From JANLSE01 sp038214135 (GTDB taxonomy: Bacteria > Chloroflexota > Chloroflexia > Chloroflexales > Roseiflexaceae), in contig JBBQSD010000009.1 in the NCBI GenBank assembly GCA_038214135.1, positions 25,221 to 89,220 of the forward strand: a DNA stretch of 64,000 bases, read 5' to 3'. Numbering within the stretch: the first letter of the stretch is position 1; each line of letters opens with the position of its first letter. A program made the position numbers and the translations under genes. Below, one piece after another: positions 8,227 to 17,056 of the stretch. A model generated the notes under the pieces. That model did not search any database. It worked only from the letters and a program-made list of their open reading frames with translations, and had not been told where the DNA came from.

Positions 8227-9345
8227 ATGCACATCGAAACGATTGCAATCCATGCTGGCCAGGATATCGACCCGACGACTGGCTCGGTGATTCCGCCGAT
8301 CTATCTTTCGACGACCTTTGAGCGGGCGGAGGATGGCAGCTTCCCGCATGGCAATGTCTATACGCGATCTGGTAATCCCAATCGGACGATGCTTGAGCGT
8401 TGTTTGACGGCATTGGAGGGCGGGGCCGATTGTGCGGCGTTTGGCAGCGGGCTGGCGGCAACCATGAGTATTTTGCAGGCGCTGCGCCCTGGCGATCATG
8501 TGGTGGCACCCGATGATGCCTATCATGGGGTCACGCGGCTGTTGCGTGAGATTATGCAGCCATGGGGACTCACGTTTACACAGGTCGATATGACCAACCC
8601 GGCCAATGTTCAGGCAGCGATTCGGCCAACGACACGGATGGTATGGGTTGAGACGCCATCAAACCCATTGCTGAAGATCAGTGATATTGCCACGATTGCC
8701 ACGATTGCGCGGGAAGCCAGTGCATATTGCGTTGTCGATAATACCTGGGCCACGCCGATCCAGCAGCGGCCACTCGAACTGGGTGCCGATCTGGCGTTGC
8801 ATGCGACGACCAAGTATCTTGGTGGGCATAGTGATGTGCTTGGTGGCGCGGTGATTACCCGCACGGCCAGCAGTTTGTTTGAACGGATTCGCTTCATCCA
8901 GGGCAATGGCGGCGCGGTTCCATCGCCATTTGATTGCTGGCTGGTGCTGCGCGGCATTCAGACGGTGGCCTACCGGGTGCGGGCGCATGCCGAGAATGCA
9001 GGCCGGGTTGCACGCTTTCTGGAGGGGCATCCAGCAATTGAGAAGGTTCACTACCCTGGGCTGGAAAGCCATGCAGGCCATGCAGTGGCAGCCCGGCAGA
9101 TGCGTGGCTTTGGCGGCATGCTCTCGATTGAGGTACATGGCGGGCAGGCAGCGGCCATGCGATTAGCAGCGCATGTGCAGTTGTTCACCCGCGCAACCAG
9201 CCTGGGTGGGATCGAAAGCCTGATCGAGCATCGCGCATCGGTTGAGGGGCCAGAGAGCACAACACCGCAAAGCCTGTTGCGGCTCTCGATTGGGCTGGAA
9301 CATGCCGATGATCTGATTGCGGATCTGGAACAGGCGTTGGATTAG
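8227..9345 (+). CDS. Cystathionine gamma-synthase/lyase family PLP enzyme
   Basis: This 372-residue fold-type I PLP enzyme of the Cys/Met metabolism family has the Schiff-base lysine K196 in ATTKYLGGHSD. The family SGLAA, VETPSNP and VVDNTWATP motifs are present, and so is the C-terminal SLGGIESLIEHRA substrate loop. Members catalyse gamma-replacement or elimination (cystathionine, O-acyl-homoserine, methionine). It sits between the two homoaconitase subunit genes, where no step of the lysine pathway needs such chemistry, so either it is a passenger or it has a role not yet assigned. GGGAAAG precedes the ATG. The exact reaction cannot be decided from sequence. Confidence 0.86.
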   Translation: MHIETIAIHAGQDIDPTTGSVIPPIYLSTTFERAEDGSFPHGNVYTRSGNPNRTMLERCLTALEGGADCAAFGSGLAATMSILQALRPGDHVVAPDDAYHGVTRLLREIMQPWGLTFTQVDMTNPANVQAAIRPTTRMVWVETPSNPLLKISDIATIATIAREASAYCVVDNTWATPIQQRPLELGADLALHATTKYLGGHSDVLGGAVITRTASSLFERIRFIQGNGGAVPSPFDCWLVLRGIQTVAYRVRAHAENAGRVARFLEGHPAIEKVHYPGLESHAGHAVAARQMRGFGGMLSIEVHGGQAAAMRLAAHVQLFTRATSLGGIESLIEHRASVEGPESTTPQSLLRLSIGLEHADDLIADLEQALD

Positions 9346-9387
9346 TTGTCCACAGGCTGAAGCCTGTGGCAAGAAGGGAATAGAACT

Positions 9388-9879
9388 ATGGCTCGTATAT
9401 GGACATTTGGAACCGATGTCAATACCGATCAGATCGTGCCGGGGCGCTACGCACCCTATATGTTGAAGAGCGAGGATGAGCTGCGCAAATACCCATTCGT
9501 TGAGGCACGGCCCGATTTTGCGGGAACGGTGCGGCCTGGCGATCTGATCATTGCTGGGCGGAATTTCGGGTGCGGCTCCTCGCGGGAATATGCCCCACTG
9601 GCGCTGCGGATGGTTGGCGTTGGGGCGATTATTGCGCCGCTGTTTGCGCGGATCTTCTATCGCAATGCGCTCAACCTTGGCATCCCCTTGTTTGAGGCCG
9701 ATCTGACCAACGAACTAAGTGATGGCCAAGAGGTTTCGTTCGATGCCGCAACGGGCCGCATTTCCACCGGCGAGCGCACGATCCAACTGCCACCACCGCC
9801 CGTCTGGATGCAGGAAGTATGGGATGCTGGTGGAATTGTGCCGTACTACAAGCAGCATGGGCGCTTTCCGGGACAGTAG
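9388..9879 (+). CDS. lysU: Homoaconitase small subunit
   Basis: This 163-residue aconitase swivel domain has the DVNTDQIVPGRY start, which carries the substrate-selecting loop, and the GRNFGCGSSREYAP motif at 57-70 that binds the substrate carboxylates. It pairs with LysT to form heteromeric homoaconitase. The GRYAPYM loop differs from the YLRT or YLVY types described in archaeal enzymes, so specificity is taken from context. It is separated from lysT by the PLP-enzyme gene. Downstream lies a 660-bp repeat spacer before the next pathway gene. Confidence 0.87.
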   Translation: MARIWTFGTDVNTDQIVPGRYAPYMLKSEDELRKYPFVEARPDFAGTVRPGDLIIAGRNFGCGSSREYAPLALRMVGVGAIIAPLFARIFYRNALNLGIPLFEADLTNELSDGQEVSFDAATGRISTGERTIQLPPPPVWMQEVWDAGGIVPYYKQHGRFPGQ

Positions 9880-10538
9880 GAGAACCAAGAACCGAGTATT
9901 CAGGAGTCAGGAGTCAGAATATATCCGCAGATTGCGCAGATTATTATCAGCACCGAGAATACACCACAATCCTGGATTGACCGCAGCCGAGGCATGATCA
10001 ACGGGGTGGGTCGTTGCGTCGGGCGAAACGGCACATTGGCGTTTGCCCATCGCCCATCAACGCGGCGTTCGTGGTGGGCGAACACGCGCCGCGTGGTGAA
10101 ATTGACGCTGGTGGCCAAATATCGGCGGCTTGGTATCGCCCCTACGTTCGTTGGATGCGATGCATCATTGCTATGGAACAGTGGTTGTATCCATGTATGG
10201 GCGTAGCTGGCGTTTGCCCATCGCCCATCAACGCGGCGTTCGTGGTGGGCGAACACGCGCCGCGTGGTTGAGCGATGGCAGTAGTACGATACAAGCGGCT
10301 TGGTATCGCCCCTACGTTCGTTGGATGCGATACCACTATTGCCATGCCACGGTGGTTGCCACCCGCAGCCGTGGCATGACCAATGGGCGTTAGGAGGCCA
10401 ATCACATCCATTGTGGGTCGGGTACCCTCTGGGTGCCGCAGCGCCTGGCCGCTTGGAGGGTCGCCCAAAGGGCACCCGAACCGGCCGGAACGGTTCCTGG
10501 AGATGATAATAGCGGCATCAAACAATATTAGGAACACT
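9880..10538. repeat. Spacer holding a ~171-bp tandem duplication
   Basis: No gene is seen in 659 bases. Segment 10038-10161 (GGCGTTTGCCCATCGCCCAT... then GGTATCGCCCCTACGTTCG...) is repeated almost exactly at 10209-10332, offset about 171. A related copy lies inverted at about 62280-62395. A GTCAGGA array lies at 9900-9919 and a GGGTCGGGTACCCTC element near 10417-10500. Confidence 0.8.
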
Positions 10539-11624
10539 ATGCATATCTGTGTGATCCCTGGTGATGGAATTGGTGGCGAGGTGATCCCGGCGGCGTTGGC
10601 AGTGCTACGTGCGACGGGACTGCCGATTGAGTTGACCGAGGCCGAGGCTGGCTGGCAGTGCTTCCAGCGCCACGGCACCAGCCTGCCCGATGCGACGTTG
10701 GCGGCGGCGCGTGCGGCAGATGCGATCCTGTTTGGGGCGGTTGCTTCGCCAAGCCACCCGGTGCCTGGCTATCGTAGCCCGATTGTGACATTGCGCAGGG
10801 CGTTGGATTTATATGCCAATATTCGGCCAGTGCTTGGACAGACGACCGATCAGCGCCGAGCCATTGGGGCAACTGCCAATGCCTCTGCTGCCCAGGCTTT
10901 GCCAATTGATCTTGTGGTTGTTCGGGAAAACACCGAGGGCCTGTATGCCGGGCGTGAACGTGTTGAGGACGCTGGCGATACCGCGATTGCCGAACGGGTC
11001 ATTACCCGGCATGCCAGCGAGCGGATCGTTCGAATGGCTTTTGAACTAGCGCGTCGGCGTGCTGCGGCGAATGGTGCGGCCAACAACCAGTTCCCACAGG
11101 TCACGATTGTTCACAAAGCCAATGTTTTGCGCGAAACATGCGGCCTGTTCCGGCGGGTTGCATTGGAGGTTGCCCAGCAATACCCCGAGATCAGCCATAA
11201 CGAACTGCTTGTCGATAATTGTGCGCTGCAACTCGTCCAGCGGCCAGAACAGTTCAATGTGATTGTGACAACCAATCTGTTTGGCGATATTCTTTCGGAT
11301 GTGGCCTGCTATTGGGGTGGCGGGCTAGGGATCGCAACCTCGGCTAATCTTGGCCAGCGCCAGGCATTGTTCGAACCAGTGCATGGGGCCGCTCCCGATA
11401 TTGCTGGCCAGGGGAGCGCCAATCCGCTGGCAGCAATCGGGTGTGTGGCACTGCTGCTCGATTGGCTTGGGCAGCAATCGAATGGATCGCCCGAACTCCC
11501 ATCCTGGGCAACCCGCATCAACAATGCGATTGCCCTTGTTCTAGCGGAAGGGCCGCATACCCCTGATCTCGGCGGCAGCGCCACAACCGATCAGGTTGTT
11601 CGGGCAGTTATTGCGGCACTGTGA
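10539..11624 (+). CDS. Homoisocitrate dehydrogenase
   Basis: This 361-residue beta-decarboxylating dehydrogenase of the isocitrate/isopropylmalate family starts MHICVIPGDGIGGEV. Motifs include SPIVTLRRALDLYANIRP, VVRENTEGLYAGRE, the catalytic-lysine region IVHKANVLRET, the metal-binding DNCALQLV/TTNLFGDILSD, and the NAD-site EPVHGAAPDIAGQG. It should oxidise homoisocitrate to 2-oxoadipate. Isopropylmalate dehydrogenase activity is possible in this family, but the position after lysTU and before lysW supports homoisocitrate. The ATG at 10539 is preferred to an upstream in-frame one whose extra 52 codons lie in a dispersed repeat; AGGA precedes it. Confidence 0.87.
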   Translation: MHICVIPGDGIGGEVIPAALAVLRATGLPIELTEAEAGWQCFQRHGTSLPDATLAAARAADAILFGAVASPSHPVPGYRSPIVTLRRALDLYANIRPVLGQTTDQRRAIGATANASAAQALPIDLVVVRENTEGLYAGRERVEDAGDTAIAERVITRHASERIVRMAFELARRRAAANGAANNQFPQVTIVHKANVLRETCGLFRRVALEVAQQYPEISHNELLVDNCALQLVQRPEQFNVIVTTNLFGDILSDVACYWGGGLGIATSANLGQRQALFEPVHGAAPDIAGQGSANPLAAIGCVALLLDWLGQQSNGSPELPSWATRINNAIALVLAEGPHTPDLGGSATTDQVVRAVIAAL

Positions 11625-11974
11625 GGAGTCAGGAGTCAGAAGTCAGGAGTCAGGAGACGTTGATAGGGCCACCATCATGGATCGATTGCAGCCGTGGCAT
11701 AATCAGCGAGCGTTGTGGAGCCACCGTTTTGCAATGGGCTTATCGTTGCGGGCGGATCGAGCTCCGCCCCTACTACATGCATTGTCATCGGTGTGATGGC
11801 GTACAATCGGCCATGGTGGCTTGCCATATGCAGCAGTGGCATGACCAACCAACGTGTGTAGGCACACTGAGTTATATTTGGGGTTCGGGGCAAGGCCCTG
11901 ACCGCAGGCACGGGGCGCGTAGCCCCGACATATTAACAACTAAAAGCTCATAATTTATGAAAGGAATCCCAACT
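11625..11974. repeat. Repeat spacer before lysW
   Basis: No gene is seen. It holds a GTCAGGA array at 11626-11656, a 'GCAGCCGTGGCATAATCAGCGA' repeat near 11688, and a GGGTTCGGGGCAAGGCCCTGACCGCAGGCACGGGG element near 11880. That element also occurs near 14578 and 28900. Confidence 0.7.
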
Positions 11975-12142
11975 ATGAACGCCACCTGCCCAGAATGTGA
12001 AGCCAACATCAGCCTGTCCGCCGATGCCGTCGAGGGTGAAATCATCATTTGCCCAGATTGCGCTGCCGAGTTGGAGCTTGTCAATCTCGATCCGCCAACC
12101 CTAGAACTGGCTCCCGAGGTCGGTGAGGATTGGGGCGAGTAA
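11975..12142 (+). CDS. lysW: LysW amino-group carrier protein
   Basis: This 55-residue acidic carrier has a zinc knuckle (Cys5-x2-Cys8 and Cys26-x2-Cys29) and the diagnostic C-terminal EDWGE tail, whose terminal glutamate is the attachment point for alpha-aminoadipate. It carries and protects the intermediate through the LysX, LysZ, LysY and LysJ steps. An ATG 18 bases upstream is in frame, but AAAGGA lies just before the second ATG, so 11975 is chosen. lysX follows after a repeat spacer. This gene fixes the identity of the whole cluster. Confidence 0.95.
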   Translation: MNATCPECEANISLSADAVEGEIIICPDCAAELELVNLDPPTLELAPEVGEDWGE

Positions 12143-12153
12143 CTGATCTGAAC

Positions 12154-12361
12154 ATAGCCGATACACCGATAGACCGATAGCCGATAGCCCACACCATTGG
12201 CTCTCTTCGTGCATCAGTGTGTGGCACGCCCCAGGGATTCATGAGAACAAGGGAGCAGCTGGCACTTGTAGCTCGTTGTTCGCTTGTTCGCTTGTTCGCT
12301 TGTTATTGATATTCTGACTCCTGATTCCTGACTTCTGACTCCTATAATTGAAGGAAAACCC
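12154..12361. repeat. Heptamer repeats between lysW and lysX
   Basis: Degenerate (AGCCGAT)n at 12154-12188, a TTGTTCGC-type octamer run near 12270-12303, and a CTGACTCCTGATTCC array at 12312-12344 lie directly before the lysX ribosome-binding site AAGGAAAA. Confidence 0.75.
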
Positions 12362-13204
12362 ATGAGAGTTGGCGTTCTGTGCTCACGCATTCGCGTTGAG
12401 GAAAAGCTGATTTTTGCCGAGTTTGAACAGCGCGGCATCGAATATGTCAAAATCAACGATGACGAGATTATCTTCGCTCTGAACGAGGGCCGCTATCCAT
12501 ATGATGTCGTGTTGGAGCGCTCGATCCACCATTCGCGGGCACTATATGCGCTCAAGGTGCTGAATGACGCCGGCGTGCCAACCGTCAATACCGCCGAGGT
12601 TGCCGATGTGTGTGGCGACAAATTCAAGACAACCCAGGCGCTGATCAGGGCTGGCGTGCCAACGCCACGTACCCGGCTGGCCTTCACCCCCGAATCGGCG
12701 ATTCGTGCGATAGAGGAATTGGGCTACCCGGCGGTGCTGAAGCCGTGTATTGGCTCGTGGGGCCGCCTGATCGCAAAAGTCAATGATCGTGAATCAGCCG
12801 AGGCATTGCTGGAACATAAGGAGATCCTTGGTTCATACCACCATTCGATCTTCTATATTCAGGAGTATATTCCCAAGCCAGAGGGCCGCGATATTCGCGC
12901 ATTTGTGGTTGGCGATGAGTGTATCTGCGCGATCTATCGCGCAAGCAAGCATTGGATCACCAATACGGCCCGTGGTGGCCAGGCAAGTGTGTGCGAGGTG
13001 ACGCCAGCACTGGCCGATATCTGTGTTGGCGCGGCTCTGGCAGTTGGCGGCGGGGTGGTTGCGATTGATGTGCTCGAAACCATGGATGGCAAACTACTGG
13101 TCAATGAAGTCAACTACACCATGGAGTTCCGCAATAGCATTTTGCCAACCGGGGTGAATATTCCAGGCCGAATTGTCGATTATACCCTGGCGGTGGCGCG
13201 CTGA
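12362..13204 (+). CDS. lysX: Alpha-aminoadipate-LysW ligase
   Basis: This 280-residue ATP-grasp ligase is of the LysX/RimK family. It has DKFKTTQALIRAGVPTPRT, the nucleotide-binding GYPAVLKPCIGSWGR, the IQEYIPKPEGRDIRAFVVG stretch and the C-terminal NEVNYTMEFRNS segment. That last segment includes the N-x3-E-F-x-N substrate-loop pattern expected for aminoadipate-type enzymes. It ligates the alpha-amino group of 2-aminoadipate to the C-terminal Glu of LysW using ATP. It lies 219 bases after lysW and before lysY, with AAGGAAAA before the ATG. ArgX-like use of glutamate cannot be wholly excluded, since some relatives are bifunctional. Confidence 0.92.
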   Translation: MRVGVLCSRIRVEEKLIFAEFEQRGIEYVKINDDEIIFALNEGRYPYDVVLERSIHHSRALYALKVLNDAGVPTVNTAEVADVCGDKFKTTQALIRAGVPTPRTRLAFTPESAIRAIEELGYPAVLKPCIGSWGRLIAKVNDRESAEALLEHKEILGSYHHSIFYIQEYIPKPEGRDIRAFVVGDECICAIYRASKHWITNTARGGQASVCEVTPALADICVGAALAVGGGVVAIDVLETMDGKLLVNEVNYTMEFRNSILPTGVNIPGRIVDYTLAVAR

Positions 13205-13416
13205 ACCCTGATTTGTTGACATAAACCCTGTCAACGCTGATGCGATGATTAAGCATGACGCAGGGGCGCGATATATCGCGCCCGTACGATTGTTCAGCTG
13301 ACCTATGACGGACTACTAGGCTGATAAGCGCATTCACCTGGTCACGCTGTCACCCGGTCAAGGGAATCCGCCCGTCACCCGCTAAAGCGAGTCACCTGTC
13401 CAAGAAGGAGTGCATC
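13205..13416. repeat. Spacer with GCGCGATATATCGCGC palindrome
   Basis: No gene is seen. It contains the perfect palindrome GGGCGCGATATATCGCGCCC around 13265-13284, also present near 20388-20408 just before lysJ, and TCACC-x2-GTCA words near 13335-13390. Confidence 0.7.
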
Positions 13417-14463
13417 ATGCTCCGAGTTTCCATTATTGGTGGATCTGGGTATGTTGGCGGGGAGCTGTTGCGCCTGCTGCTGTTTCACCCGCATGTTGAG
13501 GTTGCCCAGGTGACATCTGAGCGGCTGGCGGGCAAGCCAATCACTACTACACATCCGAATCTGCGCGGCGTGAAGTCCACAGGCGGCGCAGTGCTTCAGT
13601 ATAGTGCGGTTTCTCAGTTGCAGCCATGCGATCTGTTGTTTGTGGCACTGCCGCATGGTGAGGCGGCGCGCAAGATCGATCAACTGGCTCAGCTCGCCCC
13701 AAGAATTGTGGATTGCTCTGCCGATTTTCGGTTGCGGAATGTGGCGGCATATCAGCGCTGGTATGGCGAGGAACACCCCGCACCCGAATGGCTGGGTAAG
13801 TTCGTCTATGGGCTGCCCGAACTGGAGCGCGAGGCCATCCGCAACGCCATGTATGTGAGTGGCGTTGGCTGTAATGCCACAGCATCGAACATCGCACTGC
13901 TGCCGCTGGTACGCGCCGGGCTCGTCGATACAAACCGCGATGTGGTGATTGAGGTCAAGGTTGGTTCATCGGAGGGCGGCGCACAATCCAGCGATTCGTC
14001 GCACCACCCGGAGCGCAGTGGTGCCGTGCGCTCGTTTGCGCCAACCGGCCATCGCCATACCGCCGAGATCGTGCAGGCCACCGGCCTCGGGCGAGTGCAT
14101 CTTTCGATCACTAGTATCGAGGCGGTGCGCGGCGCACTGGCCACGGCGCATGTGTTTGCTCCCGGGCCAGTGACCGAGAAGGATCTGTGGCGGGCATATC
14201 GCAGCACCTATGGGCAGGAGCCATTTGTGCGGATTGTGCGCGAGCGCCAGGGGATCTATCGGCTGCCCGAACCAAAGATCCTGGCCGGAACGAACTATGC
14301 CGATGTCGGGTTCGCATTGGATGAAGAGAGCGGGCGGATCGTCAGTATCTGCGCGATCGACAACCTGATGAAGGGCGCTGCCGGAACTGCTGTGCAGTGT
14401 ATGAACCTGATGTGCGGCTTCGATGAGACCAGTGGGCTTGGGTTTGTGGGGTTACATCCGTAG
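13417..14463 (+). CDS. lysY: LysW-aminoadipyl phosphate reductase (ArgC family)
   Basis: This 348-residue NADPH-dependent semialdehyde dehydrogenase of the ArgC/LysY family has the GGSGYVGGELLRLLL Rossmann loop at 8-22, the catalytic Cys152 in SGVGCNAT and the catalytic histidine in the GHRHTAEI segment. It reduces LysW-gamma-aminoadipyl-6-phosphate to the semialdehyde. GGAG sits 6 bases before the ATG. A 467-bp repeat spacer separates it from the homocitrate synthase gene. It could also serve arginine synthesis, because bifunctional LysY/ArgC proteins are known and no separate argC is in this window. Confidence 0.92.
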   Translation: MLRVSIIGGSGYVGGELLRLLLFHPHVEVAQVTSERLAGKPITTTHPNLRGVKSTGGAVLQYSAVSQLQPCDLLFVALPHGEAARKIDQLAQLAPRIVDCSADFRLRNVAAYQRWYGEEHPAPEWLGKFVYGLPELEREAIRNAMYVSGVGCNATASNIALLPLVRAGLVDTNRDVVIEVKVGSSEGGAQSSDSSHHPERSGAVRSFAPTGHRHTAEIVQATGLGRVHLSITSIEAVRGALATAHVFAPGPVTEKDLWRAYRSTYGQEPFVRIVRERQGIYRLPEPKILAGTNYADVGFALDEESGRIVSICAIDNLMKGAAGTAVQCMNLMCGFDETSGLGFVGLHP

Positions 14464-14929
14464 GTTGGCCGCTGTGCGCGGCAGGCTTTAAGATGCCATT
14501 GCGCGTGGCAGGCGCTCTAGTCGCCGCTGCGCGCGGCAGGCGGTCAGGGCGGTTCCGTGCGCCCTAACAACTCACGGTCGGGGCCTTGCCCCGAACCCCA
14601 AATGGAACGTGGTGGCCCGCCAGCGTCCGTTGGTTATGCCTCGGCTGTGATCGATTCAGGATTGTGGCAGGTTCGCTAGCTGTTTTGCTTGCTGACGCGA
14701 ATGGATGTCGTTGGCTCGCTATCGTTTGTTGGTCATGCCTCGGCTGCGATCAATCAATGTTGCTGGTTCGTTGGGGATATTCATTTGGGCAAACACGAGG
14801 TTCGCCCCTACGTGACTGCTTTGTTCACTTGTTCCTTTGTTCTTTAGTTCAGGGTATGGTTCTTGGTTCGGTATTCTGACTCCTGACTCCTGAATACGTG
14901 GCTCTTGGTTCCCTCTATCAGGATTTTAT
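14464..14929. repeat. Repeat spacer between lysY and homocitrate synthase
   Basis: No gene is seen in 466 bases. It holds CGCTGTGCGCGGCAGGC-type direct repeats (14465-14545) and two 'GGTCATGCCTCGGCTGTGATCGAT' elements (about 14632 and 14730). These have close relatives as a pair at about 18527-18660. A CGAACCTCGTG/CACGAGGTTCG word lies near 14796 and a CTGACTCCTGACTCC array at 14875-14895. Confidence 0.75.
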
Positions 14930-16441
14930 ATGACTATCTTCGCACCATCATCCAGTATGTCGGCAATTCCGGCATTTCTCGATCACGAAAATCCAGGGCA
15001 CGAGCGCTATCGTGAGGCGGTTGAGCTGTTTGGTCTGTTCGATTACCTCAAGGCCCAGGGGATTGGTGTGTTTAGCCTGCGCGAATCGCTTCAGGCGGTT
15101 GGCGAGTGCCGCGATGGAACGCTGCAGGGCTTTCATCTGAGCGACGACGAAGCCTGGGATTCGGTCTGCTTCATGGCTTCGCTTGGCGTCGGCGTGATTG
15201 AATTGCCCGCCTACCCGGCCAATAGCTATGGGCAGGCCGCCAATGCCGATCTGATCGCCCGTACCCGTGCCGCTCGGTTGCCGATTGAGTTTGCCGCGCA
15301 CGCCCGCTGCGTCGCGGAGGATGTTCAGGCAGCCCTTGATGCTGGGTTCACCCGCTTGCATATGTATATCGGAACGAGCACGATCAAGCAGGCCACACTG
15401 CGGCTTGGGCCACAGCAGTTGGCCGAGCGCGCCTTTGAGAGCATCCGGCTGGCCCGCCATCTTGGTGCTACCAGCATCCGCATCAGCACCGAGGATGCGT
15501 TTCGCACGCCGCTCGATGACTACATGGCCTTCTATGAGCGCCTGCAGGAATTACTGGCTACCGCAGATCTTCAGGTCGATGGGATCGGCATTCCCGATAC
15601 GGTCGGTATCTCAACGATCGATGAGGTTGGTGATCGGATCGCAGTGCTGCGTAAGGTCGGGATCAGCTTTGATTTTCTGGAATGCCATATTCATAATGAT
15701 ATTGGCAACGCCGACCGCATGTATGTCGATACGCTGCTGTTGTGCAAGCGGCTTGGCATTCGCATGCTGCCCGATTTCTCGATCCTGGGTATTGGTGAGC
15801 GCAATGGCACAATCGGGTTGAGCTCATTGCTGGAAGCGATCTATCGGCGGCTGATTCAATTGTACCCACGCAAAATGACGATCATTCGGGCGGAGATGCG
15901 TGAGCGGCTTGGCACACTGCCCAATGGCGAGCTGTTTGTGAATCGCTATCGTGATATGGATGCCTTCTTCTATAAGATTATGTCGCGCACCGGGTTTGTG
16001 TTTGATCGCAGCCCGTTTTCGGCCAATACCGAATTCGATGGCTCTGGAGTGCATGCCGATACCACCCGCCGCGCCTATGAACTGGCACTGGCCGAGGGTA
16101 GCGCCGGGCAGGCGGCGATTGATATTGGTAATAGTGCCTATGCTGGCGCACTGCCGCCATACGACATGCCGATTCGGACGCCGGTGCTGGCCTGTTTTGG
16201 CTGTGGTAAGAGCAATGTGCGCTACTGGCGTGAACACGGCCAGATGCGCTTGCGGGCGCACAGCGCTATTCTGGCCCGAATTGCTGATATTGAAGGGCTG
16301 GGAGAAATTGATCTGTCGCATCCAATTGGTGAATCAGATGCCGATGATCATGCGGCGCGGCTGATTCGGCACCATAGCGTGCGCTACAATGGTATTACCC
16401 ATCATCAGGCGATTGAATTTGTGCGCCTGTTCTTTGAATAA
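14930..16441 (+). CDS. Divergent homocitrate synthase (HMGL-like)
   Basis: This 503-residue TIM-barrel acyltransferase belongs to the homocitrate/isopropylmalate synthase and HMG-CoA lyase superfamily. The metal and catalytic motifs are present: RDGT at 61-64, HIHND at 253-257, DTVG near 223 and the glycine-rich GIGERNG at 287-293. Canonical LysS/NifV enzymes are about 380 residues, so this one has an unusual N-terminal 45 residues and a long C-terminal extension with a CFGCG pair of cysteines. Its place between lysY and lysZ makes it the best candidate for condensing acetyl-CoA with 2-oxoglutarate. No other candidate is in the window. AGGATT precedes the ATG. Confidence 0.72.
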   Translation: MTIFAPSSSMSAIPAFLDHENPGHERYREAVELFGLFDYLKAQGIGVFSLRESLQAVGECRDGTLQGFHLSDDEAWDSVCFMASLGVGVIELPAYPANSYGQAANADLIARTRAARLPIEFAAHARCVAEDVQAALDAGFTRLHMYIGTSTIKQATLRLGPQQLAERAFESIRLARHLGATSIRISTEDAFRTPLDDYMAFYERLQELLATADLQVDGIGIPDTVGISTIDEVGDRIAVLRKVGISFDFLECHIHNDIGNADRMYVDTLLLCKRLGIRMLPDFSILGIGERNGTIGLSSLLEAIYRRLIQLYPRKMTIIRAEMRERLGTLPNGELFVNRYRDMDAFFYKIMSRTGFVFDRSPFSANTEFDGSGVHADTTRRAYELALAEGSAGQAAIDIGNSAYAGALPPYDMPIRTPVLACFGCGKSNVRYWREHGQMRLRAHSAILARIADIEGLGEIDLSHPIGESDADDHAARLIRHHSVRYNGITHHQAIEFVRLFFE

Positions 16442-16452
16442 GGCAGACCATC

Positions 16453-17052
16453 GTGACAACGACAACTGTATCGAGCACAACAACGCTTCAAGAACTCTTT
16501 CGTACCTGGTTCAACATTGGCCTCCAATCGTTCGGTGGTGGAACCGCCACGCTGACCATGATCCGGCGCCAGGCCGTCGATGAGCATCACTGGCTGACTG
16601 CCCAGGAATTTACGCGCTATTGGGGGATCTGCCAGATCGCACCGGGCATCAACCTAGTAGGGATCACCATCCTGATCGGCTGGAAGGTGGCCACAGCTCG
16701 TGGCGCAACACTCGCATTACTCGGCTTACTGTTACCCAGCGTCTCGATCACGATTGCACTGACGGCTGGCTATGCCGCTATTCGCGATCAGCCGATTGTC
16801 CAATCTGCCACGCGTGGAATCATCCCGGCCACCTGTGGCCTTGGGCTGCTGCTGGTCTGGCGCATGGCCCGCCCACCGATTGAGGAGAGCCGCAGCGAGA
16901 GTAGCGCAAGCCTAGCGCTCAGTTTGCTCACGCTTGTGGGATGTGCGCTGCTGGTTGGAGTGTTGCATGCACCAGTGATTGGCGTGTTATGGGGTGCTGG
17001 AGCCGTTATCGCGCTGGCCGCCTGGGCACGCGCACGCGCACGGCAGGGGTGA
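16453..17052 (+). CDS. Chromate transporter (ChrA) N-terminal-half subunit
   Basis: This 199-residue membrane protein matches the N-terminal half of the CHR family. It has LQSFGGGTATLTMIRRQAV, WLTAQEFTRYWGICQIAPGINL and about five to six hydrophobic segments. Short-chain CHR proteins act as heterodimers encoded by adjacent genes, and the partner follows 4 bp downstream. CHR proteins export chromate and sulfate in characterised cases. Here the pair starts 11 bp after homocitrate synthase and lies within the lysine cluster, so another anionic substrate is possible. Confidence 0.88.
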   Translation: MTTTTVSSTTTLQELFRTWFNIGLQSFGGGTATLTMIRRQAVDEHHWLTAQEFTRYWGICQIAPGINLVGITILIGWKVATARGATLALLGLLLPSVSITIALTAGYAAIRDQPIVQSATRGIIPATCGLGLLLVWRMARPPIEESRSESSASLALSLLTLVGCALLVGVLHAPVIGVLWGAGAVIALAAWARARARQG

Positions 17053-17056
17053 GCAA

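Noticed and set aside
10142..10678. ORFs within the 10.0-10.5 kb repeat spacer
   Set aside because: They translate duplicated repeat DNA on both strands, lack ribosome-binding sites and overlap the start of homoisocitrate dehydrogenase.
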